Assembly: GCA_026027325.1 (NCBI GenBank)
Contig: JAMSLZ010000001.1
Location: 1,922,001 to 1,986,000 of the forward strand
Direction: 5' to 3'
Length of the DNA: 64,000 nt
Origin: Actinomucor elegans
Lineage: Eukaryota > Mucoromycota > Mucoromycetes > Mucorales > Mucoraceae
Part shown: in pieces, positions 12,584 to 24,844 of the stretch
How the letters are laid out: each line of letters begins with the position of its first letter
Numbering within the stretch: position 1 is the first letter of the stretch
Made by a program: the position numbers and the translations under genes
The notes under the pieces: generated by a model
The model's database searches: none
What the model saw: the letters and a program-made list of their open reading frames with translations, nothing else
What the model was told of the DNA's origin: nothing

Positions 12584-14916
12584 CTCTGATAAACTGTAGG
12601 AGTCTCAGCTCAAGGTTTAAAACGTATTAAAATACCGTCATATTTCGTAAAAATACTACCTAAAACTTGAAATATCTCTTCAGTATAACTTGTCATTGAC
12701 CATGAAATCACCAATAACCAATAAAAAGTTGAGAAATGCCCAGTGGTGGCGGTGGAGGTTGGCATATCTTTATAGCATGTTTGACTTATTAAAGATATTT
12801 TAGAAATAAATCAAATAATTTAAAGTAAATTGTGTTGCCATTTGGTGTGATGTTAAAGCGAATAAGGGCTCGAGTTCGCAATCTCAAGCCCAGAATGGTG
12901 TTTAAATGAAACGCTTTAATTATTAATTAGTATACTAGTCAATGTCTTCCACTTGAACATACTTGGTTAAAAAGCCTTATTCTGATATTGTACCATTTTA
13001 TTTCATGCGATATTTGACCAAAATTGACATAATAGAAGTCTATAAATGTTTAACCATTGTATTGCTAAAAACATAGATAATTTACTGGTAATCATGAACA
13101 TCATCTCATATTTATTATATATCAACGAACTAAATTATAATAGGCCACATAGTTCATTATAAGTGTACAATAGCCATTAAGTGTCCTATTAAATCAAATA
13201 ATGTAGACATTAAAATAGTCAGATTTCGGAAAAACCAAAGGGCATACCTTTTGACCAGATTTTCTCCGACGTTTTTGTTTTGTTTAGTAAGTAAACAGTT
13301 CTTTTGAGATATATCCTGTTAATATATTAAGTTTCATACACACGAGTATGTATTTGTATTTATTTTATATATATATTGTAATATAGAGTATGTGAGTTAT
13401 GACGGCTTTTCAAAAAATACAGGGCTTATCTTTTATCGATTTGCTTCCAAGCACTTACATATATATCAAATAATGTTTAAATCATTTTAAGTGTACTTCA
13501 ATTTTGTGCAAACATTATTGGGACCCATTATATTTATTGTCATATTTGTATTGTTAAAAGTTTGGAGAGATTTTGTTTTGGAAATTTCAAACAGCCAGCA
13601 GTAGCAGCATTATTAATTGAATAACCGACATCTAATGGAATTCTAGTGAAACTAAATAATAATAATACTGGTAATAGTAATGGTATTATATCTTTGTGAG
13701 ATTTGTTTGATAGTATGATTTATTACATACTCTTCACCGTATCGTGCATATTTATTCGATGTTTGTCTGCATGTAAAAAAAATAAAAAATAAAAAAAAAA
13801 GCTTGACTGGGAATTGTAAACCAAAGTAGTAGAAAGCATATATCATTATATTAAAGGAAGCTCGATAGTTTTAAACGAAATACTAGCCTTGAAAGTTTAG
13901 TTGTATTTTAAGTGATCGTTTTTTTTTGAAGATAGGATTGTATTAACATACATATTAGCTGTAAAGTCTTATTAGTATATTCCAGTTATAAAGTATCTCG
14001 GTTGTACAAAGAGATTTCTTCTGATTCATATCAGAGGTTCCCTTCTTCTCATGAAACAATATTGTCCTCTCAATAGATAAAAGCTTTAGTGGATTTACTT
14101 CTGTGACCTTCTTCAGATCAAATGATATATGTATAATTTATAAGTGAATAAACCCGATGATTCACAAGATATTTTTGCTGCTGCGAAACGGAAAGCTCTC
14201 TTTTGCATTACACATCCCTAATTGAGCCTAGTATGGTATTAATTAACCCTATGATATGATGATATTACCCACTCTCGTAAGTCAATACAGTCTCTTTATT
14301 AGATTCTATTATAAAAAATAAATATAGGCACAGTTCATCCAAAAAACAAGAAAGATGTATCTGAAAAATTATACATACAAACCAAAGATGGATGACTAAT
14401 CCATTCATATTTGTCACCAATAACAAAAAGCGTTCGTTCATTGCTGCGAAATTTACAGGCTTTTTTTTTTCAGTCGGCTTTTCTTTTGAATTTTAGTCAT
14501 GTCATTAATTACACTGCGGCTTTGCTGGACAAAAAAAAAAAAAATCGGCCTGTCAATTTGTTTTTGGCTGCGGGCTAGCTGCGGTCTCTTTCCCCTCCCT
14601 CATCGACTAGCGTACAGGGCGATCATCATGCAAAACAAAGATTTCATGGATCACTTATCTTATTTTATTGAATAATATATGCTTCTGTTCAAAAAAGATT
14701 GAACAGGAAAACAACGCTTTTTTTTCTTTTTTCTTTCAAGGAACTTTTTTGGTATTCATCAAGGTGAATAAGATATTCGTCATTGATAAATGTTTTGAAT
14801 TGTTTTTTATGTTGTTGGGTTGATGCGTTAATTGTCGAGAAAAAAAAGAGTAGCATTGTTATTTTTTGTAAAGACGTTACTAGCGAGTAAGAAAGAGAGA
14901 GGGATATAGCAGGATA

Positions 14917-16045
14917 CTATTGACAAACACGTTTCGAATCTAACATAACTTCATCGTCTGGATTGAATTGTCTTTTAGCGCCTGTGGGTTGAGAGGAAGG
15001 TGGAGAAAGGATATCAAAAGAAACGCCCGAATCAGTTCTTTGATAACTAGTACATTTATCCTCACTTCCATTGACTGGGTTCATGGGTGGAGAAAGTGGG
15101 GCTAAAGGATGTTGCTGTTGTTGCGTAGCACTGGCGGAGGTTTCTTCATCAGGTGGTGGAGAAGGATAATTGGTGATCGAATGATAATTGTTCGTATTGC
15201 TAGAAGTAAATTGACGGTTGGGGGTAATCGTCGTGTTAGTTGGCATGGTTTCTGATGGTTTGGTAGTAGTGATTGTGTTCGAATTGTAACCTTTCTGAAT
15301 GTGTCCATGAAGTTGAGTATACCATCTATCAAAAGTAGGCTTACTGACGTATAATCTGTAATCAATCAGTTTCAAGAAAGCCATTTCAGCAGCATTGATC
15401 TCTTTGATATCAAGACCAGTGATTTTGGACCAGGCTTTGTTGTGATAGTTCTTATCATGAAGATATTTGGAGGCTACCATCAAAGAAGCTAGAAACATGC
15501 GTCGTCCACAGCACATCAAGTCATCCATTTGAGTGTTGGTCTGCATACTAGCTGATTGTTGTTGTTTTATACGTTGGTAAAGTTTTTCATGAACTACCTT
15601 TTTGACACGAAAGACGTAAAAGAGGCTGATTTGTAATGTTGAATAGGTTGCTTTAGATCTTTTGAGTATTTCATTACAAAATCCTCGAGTGGGCATCACT
15701 TTGACTTTTTGATGCTCCACCAAAAATTTTGGGTGCCAAATAGAATCAATGACATTAGCAAAAGTTTCTAAGTGTGGGTGTTAATTTCCAGATTTGGTTG
15801 TGCAAATTTTTTTTTTTCCAGTGGGATGATAAGGGCTTACCAACTAGTTTTTCGATCATAAAGGTACGTTCTTGGCGAGACGAATCCATGAATTGACGGT
15901 ATTTTTCACAAGGACGTTCTTCAGAATATGTACATTCGCTTGATAAAGGTGTTATATTGTTGGTGATATGACCCAATGAGGGTCCAGTAATAGTTGCTGC
16001 GGACGAAAATCGTCCATCGTTTGGAGGGAGTATATCATTTGCCAT
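14917..16045 (-). CDS. Pho85-type (PCL) cyclin
   Basis: Two exons on the minus strand: 15841-16045 and 14917-15767; 351 residues. The cyclin box spans roughly residues 85-215, with motifs typical of PCL1/2/9 and fission yeast Pas1: FCNEILKRSKATYSTLQ, the helix FLASLMVASKYLHDKNYHNK, WSKITGL and FLKLIDYRLYVS. Such cyclins activate a Pho85/CDK5-like kinase and act in G1, polarity or nutrient control. The C-terminal 120 residues are Ser/Thr/Pro/Gln-rich with several SPP and SP sites, suggesting control by phosphorylation. Which PCL branch it belongs to cannot be settled by eye. Divergent from the dihydroxyacetone kinase gene. Confidence 0.88.
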
Positions 16046-16892
16046 TGTCTTGTAGGGGAAAAAAAGCTAATTTAATTGCAAGTGGTACTTCTTTTTTTCT
16101 TTTTTTTCTTGGTGGGTGAGGTTATAAAGAAAAAGAAAAGAAATGAATTGGACTTGCAAAAATGATAAGTGTTGGAAGTAATTTATAAAAGAAGAAGGTG
16201 GAGAAAAAGTATAGATAAAAGTTTTTTTTTTTGATAAAGGTTTCCTGGAATTTATAATAGAAAAGGAAAAGAAGTGAGTAACGAATAGAAGAAGAAAGGT
16301 TGACTTGAGGGTTTATTATAGTGTCTTATTGACGAACAGGATGATGAATCATTAGGATATGGATTTAAGGTGAAAAAGTGGGTTTTTGAGTGTTTAAAAA
16401 GCTGTTGAGAGTTGAAGTTGGAGTTTTAAAGGCGGTTATAGCTAAATTCCATGCGTTTTTTGTTAGTCGAGCGGGTTGGTTTTCTTCTTCTAAAAGGTTT
16501 GAAAGAGAAAAATTGTTACGCAGTTCAAGGAGGGAAAAAAATAGAATCTATTGGTTCTCTAGCTACTTTTATACTGGCTTTTTCATCAGTATTGGTATTA
16601 TAACCAATCATCTCGTGGCGCAGCAAAACAGAGAACTCAAAATAACCCTTTGGTGACGTAGAACTTGAGACTTGCTTATTTAAAACTTTAACCGCCTTTT
16701 GGTTACTCAAGTGAAGTGACTGTAGATTGCCTTATAGGTATACATGATGGGAAAAAAACACGTTGATTTCCCTCTTTTTTATTGTTTAAAGATAGCCTGT
16801 TTGATTCAATTTGAAACAAGGCTGCATCTTATAAGTGATAATATCATTCATTTATTTTATTTTTTTTCGTTCTTGAATATTATAATAAAAAA
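16046..16892. promoter_or_regulatory. Divergent intergenic region, cyclin / dihydroxyacetone kinase
   Basis: 847 nt between the two divergent starts. The cyclin side is purine-rich on the plus strand (many GAAAAG runs at 16120-16350). No specific operator could be identified. The frames at 16390-16656 and 16525-16710 overlap on opposite strands and are not supported. Confidence 0.5.
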
Positions 16893-18951
16893 ATGGCCTT
16901 TGAAGGTATTTTAACCATACAAGCAGACAATCAAAACACGTTATTAAGCATGTCTTTCTATTTCAAGCCAAGCATGTTGTGAATAATCCCGAGAATGTAT
17001 GCATATTTATAGTTTACTGTAGAGTCAAATTTAACATACGCTTTCATCAATCATAGCTTGTCTTGGAAAGTCTCCAAGGTCTTTGTTATGCGAACACCCA
17101 TCTGCGCCTTCTTGAAAAAGACAAAGGTAGGTTAGATAATTTACAAATCATCTCATCGTTTCTGATGACAACATAGTGGTATACTATGCCAACGTTGATG
17201 AAATGGCCGCTCGCCAAGTGACATTAGTGTCTGGCGGTGGTTCAGGCCACGAACCAGGTTTTGCCGGTATGGTTGGCGAACATGGTCTAGCCGCTAGTGT
17301 CTGCGGTCACGTCTTTGCTTCGCCTTCCTCCAGTCAAGTTTTGGCTGCCATTGAACGCGTCCAATCGCCTCACGGTACCTTGGTCGTGATCCTTAATTAT
17401 ACAGGCGATTGTCTCAATTTTGGTTTGGCTGTAGAACGTGCAAAAGCGCGCGGTATCAAGGTAGATCTGATTGCTGTTGGTGATGATGTTTCAGTGGGTC
17501 GTCAAAAGGGTGCTAAAGTCGGCCGACGCGGCATGGCTGCTACAGCATTAGCTATCAAGATGGCTGGTGCGTTAGCTTCCCAAGGGTAAAATTATTTTTA
17601 AAAAGAGATCCCTTCCCCTCCTTTTCTTCTTATTCATGCTCTCCTTTAGAGCTTCTTTGAGTCAAGTACGTCAAATTACTCAGTATGTTATAGATCACTC
17701 AGCTACCTTGGGTGTTGCATTTAATCATTGCCATGTACCTGGTACTGCCACAACGACTACTACGCCACTTGGAGCACATGAAATAGAATTGGGCATGGGT
17801 ATTCATAATGAATCAGGGTGCCTTAAAACTACCATGATGCCTGCGAAACTCCTTGTGAATAAAATGATGGCCATCTTGCTTGATAAAGACCAGGATCGTC
17901 ATTTCTTGCAGCTAGATAGTAATTCAAGGGTTGTCTTGATGATAAACAACTTGGGTGGATTACCTGTTATTGAACTCAACTTAGTAGTGAAAGAGGCTGT
18001 GGAATATTTGTTGGCTTATGGCGTAGTCTTGGAGCGTGTGTACGTGGGTTCATTTGTCACGAGTTTAAATATGCCTGGGTTTAATGTATCAGTATTGGTG
18101 GTAGAGCAAGATGAACATTTGGCCTTATTGGATTTACCAGCACATATTGCTGGCTGGCCCCTCATGGCCGCCCAATCATTCTCCACTAAAACTACTGCGG
18201 ATAATGCAAGCAAGGCTAGCAAACAGCCCTCATCTTTTGACTCTTCTGTAGGCAAAGGTAGCCTTTGTTTGTTTGTTGTGTTGCGTTTCTAAACTTGATT
18301 TATGATAGTGGACCCCAAGGTCTTGGAAGCTGCGATTCGAGGTGCTACTGATGCGGTGATTCAAGCAGAGCCTCGTATTACAGAATACGATACTATATTA
18401 GGTGATGGTGATTGCGGGCAAACTCTAAAGACTGCAGCACTTGGTAACTATATAAACCAACTATGAAACTTGCATGCTTACTGTATAGAAAAGCTATCCA
18501 GGCATCTCTTAATCGATATGATCTTACATCGTTTGCCAGTACTTGCCTTAGTATTGCAGAGACTATTGAGCAGACTGCGGGCGGCACTTCATCTGCTATT
18601 TATTGCATTTTCTTAAATGCATTTGCTGGAGGGCTTTTAAATCAAGCACCTATTGCAGCTGCTCATCATGCACTCATGACCTTGATGAGTTATACCAAAG
18701 CACGTGTAGGAGACCGCACTTTAATGGATACCTTGTGTCCCTTTATTGAGACATTACGCAGCTCAAACGATTTGCGACTGGCGTTACAAGCAGCTCGTGA
18801 GGGTGCGGATCGAACCTGCGGTTTGGCTGCGCAATTAGGCCGTGCCTCGTATCTTTCCAATGAGCAAGTACTGGAATCGGGTATTCCCGATGCCGGTGCC
18901 TATGGTTTACTTGAATTATTAAATGGCATGGTGAATGCTATTTCAGAATAA
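16893..18951 (+). CDS. DAK1: Dihydroxyacetone (glycerone) kinase
   Basis: Seven exons: 16893-16905, 16968-16996, 17057-17126, 17177-17585, 17650-18257, 18309-18443, 18494-18951; 573 residues. Phosphorylates dihydroxyacetone with ATP, feeding glycerol carbon into glycolysis and detoxifying dihydroxyacetone. DhaK domain: [12 protein letters not shown] (His62, expected general base) and GMGIHNESG (His226, expected covalent substrate histidine). DhaL ATP domain: LGDGDCGQT with the Mg-binding aspartates, then [10 protein letters not shown]. Length matches fungal DAK. Exon 1 is only 13 nt (MAFE) and exon 2 29 nt, so simple gene finders may miss the start. The last intron has two AGs five nt apart; only the second (AAAAG) keeps the frame. 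Confidence 0.94.
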
Positions 18952-19854
18952 ACATACCTTATTACAAGCTACTCTGATATATACTATTTTATTTGGAATC
19001 CTCTGCTTCCATTAATATGTTGGCGTTTTATATTATATTCTGAGCCATTGAAAAGAGTGACTTTGTCTGTTTTTTTTCTAGAAAATAACATGTATATCTC
19101 CGTTCGCTGCTAATCTAGTAGCGAATTCTAGAGTTCTAAGACGGTGTGAAGCGCTGTGTATCATTTGATTCTTCGATGTGATTCTCGAATATGAGTATAT
19201 CAGCATCTAGAACTTGAGAATATTGACACAATGTTATAAAAATAGGGTAACCCAAAAGAACGTATTTTGTTCTATATCTTCCTGAGAATCATTGAATTTT
19301 CTCTATTCATTGATAAATTAGCTACAATTACGTAATATGATGATAGGATCAATTTCAAACAGCGTTCCAATTAAAGTAAAGCCGACATATATCGACCTGT
19401 AGTACCTGCACATGTGAGCATCTTTTCAGGGCGGCATGTGCATTGAAAAAAGAATATTGGCTTCTACATTGTGTTCAAAAATCATTTAGTTACCTTGGTT
19501 TTTTTTGTTGAACTAGATAAGATTTTGTGATTTACCGAAGATCCTGTTCGATCAATGTCCACCAATGATTGACGCTTCATATTAATGTAAATCAAGACCT
19601 TTTCTATGGTTTAACAATTTGATATAGATATACATAGTACTAATGAACTTGAATAGGATCATGATCCACTGGACTAAGCGCACTATATTGTATAAATATA
19701 TATATATATAAATATATGTATACTTTATATATAAAATAAGAACAATCTAATATATATATATATAAAGTATATTGTATATGAAGGTATTACACTAAATAAA
19801 TATATAGTATATGAAACCCAGGATTTCGCATTCTTTGTGCAAGTCGGGGTATTG
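18952..19854. other. Intergenic stretch with AT microsatellites
   Basis: Between the 3' ends of the kinase and the ERT1-like gene. 19688-19805 is almost pure A/T with several (TA)n runs and an imperfect inverted repeat around ATACTTTATATATA. No gene seen. Confidence 0.6.
19688..19805. repeat. AT-rich (TA)n tract with inverted repeat
   Basis: Contains TATATATATATA runs on both sides of ATACTTTATATATAAAAT and its near reverse complement TATATATATATAAAGTAT, so it could fold as a hairpin. Confidence 0.75.
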
Positions 19855-20957
19855 TTAATGCTTTATGATGGTGGGGATGATGTCGGTTTTGATGAAGAAT
19901 CTATTGGTAAGAAATTGCCTATAATCACAGTCTAAAATATCTTGTTAGTTCTTTTTTTTTTTGCCGTTAATTTATCTCGTATTTTACCGGTCTATGATAA
20001 TTATGGATTATTAATATGAGCCAAAATACATAATACTACGCAATACTTACATATTAAACTTGTCTCTTCTCACGGTAAATGAAAAACAGCAAGATATGGG
20101 AATCACATTCGTGTTTTTATTCTTTTTCGATAACTCTATATCTTGTTGATCTTCATCTGTTATTTGCTGGTTTTTTAATGGTGGATTAGGTGTTAGCTGA
20201 TAATACAGCAGACATGAAGTTAAAACTGCCTTTTGCTTGGGATCGAAAGCTATATTTCCATATTTCTATCATAAATAAATAAATAAAAATAAAATAAAAA
20301 AGGGTGAGGTCACATGATCTCACACTTTACATGTAATAATGTTACCTCCCAATAATTCACAATGGAATCTTCAGCCATGATTTCGTAAATACAAAGTTTG
20401 CCCTATTGTTATAACAGGTTATTTTGACCGTAGTATATACGTAATTTATACTTGCATCACGTAGTGTATCATAGGGTACATTAATCAATGCAGCAAATTC
20501 CTTATTTCCCTTGTAAATCTCCCCTGTTCTTCTCCATAAACAAGCAGGTATTGCCATAGCACTAAACACGCGATCATAATCTAACAATAGACGCTCAAAC
20601 GACTCCTCTACCAAAATCAGATCGATGTCCGTCAAGGCCTGTGCAACATCACGGAAAGTAGGTCGGAACATGCCCATTACATTCAGAATACGTTGTCGAC
20701 TGTCAGATGACATGCTAGGAAAAAAAAAAAGACAAGGTGAGCTTTTTTTTTTCATCAAAAAATATATGTAATATTTACTGTTGCTCCATGTATCGTTGTA
20801 ATCGAGCATAGCCACTAACGTAGTTATAAGGTTTTAAGAAACCTGCTTGATATTTCGCGTTAATCACTTCGTTAAGTCTGTCTTCGATTCGACCATCTTT
20901 TGGATCTGCTGCTGTTAAGAAGAATTGGTCTTGTATTTGATGATGATTGTTTGACAT
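19855..20957 (-). CDS. ERT1/AcuK-like PAS protein without zinc cluster
   Basis: Five exons, minus strand: 20779-20957, 20456-20714, 20346-20402, 20051-20265, 19855-19918; 257 residues. It matches the C-terminal half of the ERT1/RDS2/AcuK/AcuM family of gluconeogenesis activators: FFLTAADPKDG, KYQAGFLKPYNYVSGYARLQ, LLLDYDRVFSAMAIPACLWR, then the PAS-like part RTGEIYKGNKEFA, GKLCIYEIMAEDS, VNYWEKYGNIAFD, and SCCFSFTVRRDKFN near the end. The family normally carries an N-terminal Zn2Cys6 DNA-binding domain; no Cys-rich cluster is encoded between this start and the next gene. An acceptor-like TTTAG just before the start leaves room for an unseen upstream exon. The second intron (20403-20455) uses a GCAAGT donor. 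It may act as a partner or competitor of a full-length paralogue. Confidence 0.85.
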
Positions 20958-21351
20958 GCCATCTAAAGAGGTATTTCAAAGAAAAAAAAAACGTAAGAGA
21001 AAAGAAAAGAAAAGGGAGTAGTAAAACGCTTTAAGAAGTAATTTATATTTGAGAAAATCCTTTTCCATCCTTCTTATGCGCGTCTGGTGGAGTTTGAATA
21101 AGTAACCAATAATATTGCAAACAGTTTACAATGTCATGTAATTATTTTCTCCCTTTTCTCAACTTAAACGCGTACAATGTCAGTCTATTCTCGGGAATTC
21201 GTTACAAACCAAGGTAATATGATATACCCAGTTATACTTTTCTTTTATGTTTTATTGGTTGTACTACAACTTGTGACGCAAGAAACAAGCTTTTTTATTT
21301 CCCCACATGAATGGATTTAGTAACAAAAAGGTCGCGTGAGCAGATACTTTA
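20958..21351. other. Short intergenic region upstream of the ERT1-like gene
   Basis: 394 nt between two genes on the same strand. Read on the minus strand it encodes no Cys-x2-Cys-x6 pattern, so a missing zinc-cluster exon is not visible here. Confidence 0.6.
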
Positions 21352-22737
21352 TTAAGGTATATTGTCAGTGGTTGGTTCATTAATAGGAAAACATAGCACT
21401 CTTCCTTTAACAAGAGGCTCATATTGATTGGCAATCTTTACTACAAAAGGTGGTGATATACAGAAAGCAATCACACCACTTGTCTGACCATCTTCATCCT
21501 CCATCAACTGTGCATCAAACGACTGCTTCCCTTCTCTAACATCCACCGCTGTAATACACACCTCTTGCCCTTTTATAGCAGATCCCAATCCAACTGTATA
21601 TTCTACCAATCCACGTAGTTTTTTCGAATACGCTTGGGCCACTGATTGTTCATCCGCACTGGCCCCATCCTTATTCGCCAAATATGTCGGATAAGCTTTT
21701 TGTAGCCCACGATAGAGATGATGCCAGTTACGATCCACACATTTCTTCAGTGTTGCAGCTACTTGGCCTTTGTTTTGTTGCTGAATCACCACCAACGATA
21801 GTTCTTGCCTTAACCGTGTACTGAAAAAACTCGAGGTATCGTGCTGATCAAACCAAGTTTGCAATTCTAAAAACTCGTTGTTACATGACAGGCCTGGAAA
21901 GATATTGATATTGAGGTTTTGTACCAACACATCCATCATGAATTTCTCAGTAAGTAATTGGATACGTTTTGGGGGTAACGGTTTGCCTAAATGTTCAATG
22001 GCAGGACCAAGATTGAGCCAAAGTGTGCCGAGTTTCTCGGTGGTGGTAATAGGTTCTGCGTGCGGTAAAAGTTCGCTGGCTAGCTCGTGGATTTGACGTC
22101 GCAGTTCAAGTAATTTAACAGCGATACTGCTTGGATCATCATCAGAAGAACGAACAGAACGTAAATGCTGCTGGTAGTTGGTTTGCAACATGGTCATATC
22201 GTTAGTACGTTGCCTGATCTTTTCTTGTGCTTTCTCGAGTTGATTAGTGAGCTGTGCGTTAGTACTTTGGAGTTGAGACTTTTGAAAGTCGAGTTCTTGG
22301 AGTAGTTGACGCTGGTGCTGTAGTTGCTGCTGTATACTGGGTGATTGGTGGCGGGATAAAGACATGTTTCTAGTCAGTTTTTGTTGTATAGAAGCTATAT
22401 GAACAACTTGGTGAGTCGCAACTCCTTAAGCACCTCCTCTATTTTGAATGAACTCACCAGTTTCGTTATCATTGGCATTATTAGAGTGCATCATGTTGGC
22501 ATTATGTCGAAATTCTAAAGAAGAATTCCGGCTATTCTCGGGGGGTATACTTAAATGAGAACTACTGGCTATACTAGATGCTGTAGTCTGTTTTGATAAT
22601 GCTGGATCAGACAAAGATAATGAGGAAATTGAAGAAGCAACAGATTTCTTTTTAGGCTTCTTTTGAAAAAGTCGAGATATTCTACCGACTGTCTTATTTT
22701 TTGACTTTTCTTCTCTATCAATCGTGATTTCATTCAT
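21352..22737 (-). CDS. Unrecognised coiled-coil protein
   Basis: Two exons, minus strand: 22458-22737 and 21352-22394 joined by a 63-nt intron with a perfect GTGAGT donor; 440 residues. Without splicing it would look like two separate frames of 103 and 337 codons. The N-terminus is basic (RLFQKKPKKKS) then Ser-rich. Residues about 105-165 form a Gln-rich coiled coil (SIQQQLQHQRQLLQELD, QLTNQLEKAQEKIRQR). The C-terminal 250 residues look globular, with LWLNLGPAIEHLGKPLPPKR and TWFDQHDTSSFF. I recognise no family; it may be lineage-specific. The KKPKKK stretch could be a nuclear localisation signal. Confidence 0.75.
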
Positions 22738-23116
22738 CTTTTGGTGTATAGGTCTGAAGGAAAAAGGAAGATATTAGCTTTGATAACAATTAACTTTTAT
22801 TTAAACTACCGGCCAATCGTTTCTTGGCAAAAATATGAGGGTCTGCTGTTGTAGATCCTGCGATGGTTTGATGATATTCCATATGTATAAACCCGCAGTT
22901 TCTATATATGTATCTATGGAGGATATTTTATTACATAGTATTGCTGCCATCCTAATATATCAAGAAAACCCGATACTTGTATTTCAAGTAAAAGAAAACA
23001 AACTGCCATATGACTAATAAAGATTATAGTTGAACAAATGCCAAAGAGACATCCTTATACAATGCTACTTTGGAGTTAAATAGGGGGGGGGGGACTTAAC
23101 GGAAGTATTGGTTTAC

Positions 23117-23181
23117 CATGAGCAGGAAATACTAATCAAATGCGACATTTGACTAAGATCAACCAAGATCTCGTACATCAA
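23117..23181 (+). repeat. Dispersed element copy 8
   Basis: ATGAGCAGGAAATACTAATC, AAATGCGACATTTGACTAAG, ATCAACCAAGATCTCG; among the best preserved. Confidence 0.7.
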
Positions 23182-23681
23182 TTAACATCTACTAGGAAAT
23201 TCTTCAGTTTTGATTGGTTGTCGAAATTAAAGCATCAAACCTGAGTTTCGCCCAAACGCACAAAATATTCTTCTATTCTAAAGTCTGACCTCATTTTTTT
23301 TATGATAAAGAATTGTTCATACGCATATTAAGTCTTAATAAAACTTGCGTAGAATTTAATGGCTAATCAAATAGTGTAAGTAGCAGTTAATACTTTATTC
23401 AATGACTTATTATTGATAAAAGGAGAAAGTTTAGATTTTTTTTAGGAATGAAACTGTATCTCGAGTATTCTATATACAATAAAATATATAATTAATACAG
23501 TGGTATATTCCCAAATATACTACTAATATCATGTTTTCAAAATGAGGTCTTTATATTCCAAAAAAATGATTTGAAAATGGGAATGTAACATAAATCCCCC
23601 CTTGAACGCTTCAACTGCTGGTTGCGATTTTCTTTCTGGACTAAGAGCCCAAAAAAAAACACTTCAACTGAGTTATTTTAA

Positions 23682-23730
23682 TGCATCAAGATTTCTCGAC
23701 CGATTTCAGTTTAACTTCACATTTGATATT
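23682..23730 (-). repeat. Dispersed element copy 9
   Basis: Reverse complement has CAAATGTGAAGTTAAACTGA and ATCGGTCGAGAAATCTTGAT. Confidence 0.6.
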
Positions 23731-24038
23731 TAATACATGTTTAAAGTACGTCGTTGTACCTATCAGGGCCTTTATTTATTAGAGTATATCTATTATGCCG
23801 TAGGTATGCTAATGGCTAGAAATAGATTACATATACTTCATTATGAGGCTAGTAAATCTAATAAAGATCTCTCCATTAAAAGTTTGAAGCGAAACCTGAT
23901 CCCTATTTCAAGCTCAGAATAAACTGCTGTATATATTGAAACTATTGTCTAACTAAAATACAATAAATATATGATACAGTTAATGATTGTAATTAAATTA
24001 CATACATTTTCATGTGAAATATATACATTTACTGACCA

Positions 24039-24113
24039 CCAATAGATCTTTTGACAGACCTTGGCTGTATACGTCACATCTGACTAGTACTTCAAGTTCA
24101 GAATAAATTGCTT
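24039..24113 (-). repeat. Dispersed element copy 10
   Basis: Reverse complement: left half AGCAATTTATTCTGAACTTG, then ACTAGTCAGATGTGACGTAT, then CAAAAGATCTATTGG. Confidence 0.65.
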
Positions 24114-24535
24114 ATTCTAAAAAATTATTCATTTGATTCTGAAGCTTTGAATTACGGTGATGGTTTATTATCGTTAATTCTTCGATAATTGCTATTCACC
24201 AACAAAAAGTTGAGGGAAGGGATTATTCTAACTTAGGCATGATTCATATTTGATTGTTATCAGTGACTTTCTGGAGTAAGGATACTTTTAAACCAATGAT
24301 ATGCCACATAAATATTTGTAAACCAAGAATTGGCTTTACAAACTGTTTGGGTTTCCTTGGAACTCCTTTATTATAAGTAACTCATGAGCCAATGAAAGGA
24401 ATATTATTGGTTATCGCGAAAACTACCGTTTCTCTAGACTTCCATGTTTTGATTAATAAGAGAAGCAAGGCTGTATTCGCTATATTGATGTTAAACTAGT
24501 ATTTTATCAGATGTAGTATCTCATTTTGAGAGTAG

Positions 24536-24584
24536 ACTACTAATTGGATGCGACATCTGACCTAGATAAGTCAATATCTTTCAC
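24536..24584 (+). repeat. Dispersed element copy 11
   Basis: ACTACTAATTGGATGCGACA, TCTGACCTAGATAAGTCAA; left half GATGTAGTATCTCATTTTGA lies just before. Confidence 0.6.
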
Positions 24585-24844
24585 TTGAACTATTTGATTC
24601 ATGCCAATTTCAAAACTGATGTTATTAAAGTTCACAACATAAATTATGTACCTAGAAAGAGAGGTATATATTTGCGCTTTCTGGATCTAATAGAACTTGT
24701 ATATAGTAAAACTATATTTTAAATTATATAGAGATGTTAAAGAAAGAAAAAAAAAATATGACTGTAGATATTTCATTGGAGGTATGTAGTACCTGTTAAA
24801 AATACAAAGTGATTGTCAAAGTTATTAATTTATTGCTTTTGTTT

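Larger units (their letters stand above)
11730..14916. other. 3.2 kb gene-poor stretch between convergent genes
   Basis: Lies between the 3' ends of aspartate aminotransferase and the cyclin gene. It holds copies of the dispersed element at 11931-11985 and 12288-12350 and a 29-nt T run at 12553-12581. The 79-codon frame at 11894-12133 overlaps a repeat copy and is not taken as a gene. Confidence 0.55.
22738..24844. other. Gene-poor stretch rich in dispersed element copies
   Basis: 2.1 kb with copies at 23117-23181 (+), 23682-23730 (-), 24039-24113 (-) and 24536-24584 (+), and an 11-nt G run at 23083-23093. The frames at 22835-23017 and 23737-23922 have no support. Confidence 0.6.

Noticed and set aside
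22426..22457. Separate 103-codon gene ending at 22426
   Set aside because: A strong GTGAGT donor at 22457 and an acceptor at 22395 fuse it in phase with the downstream 337-codon frame, so it is the first exon of one gene.
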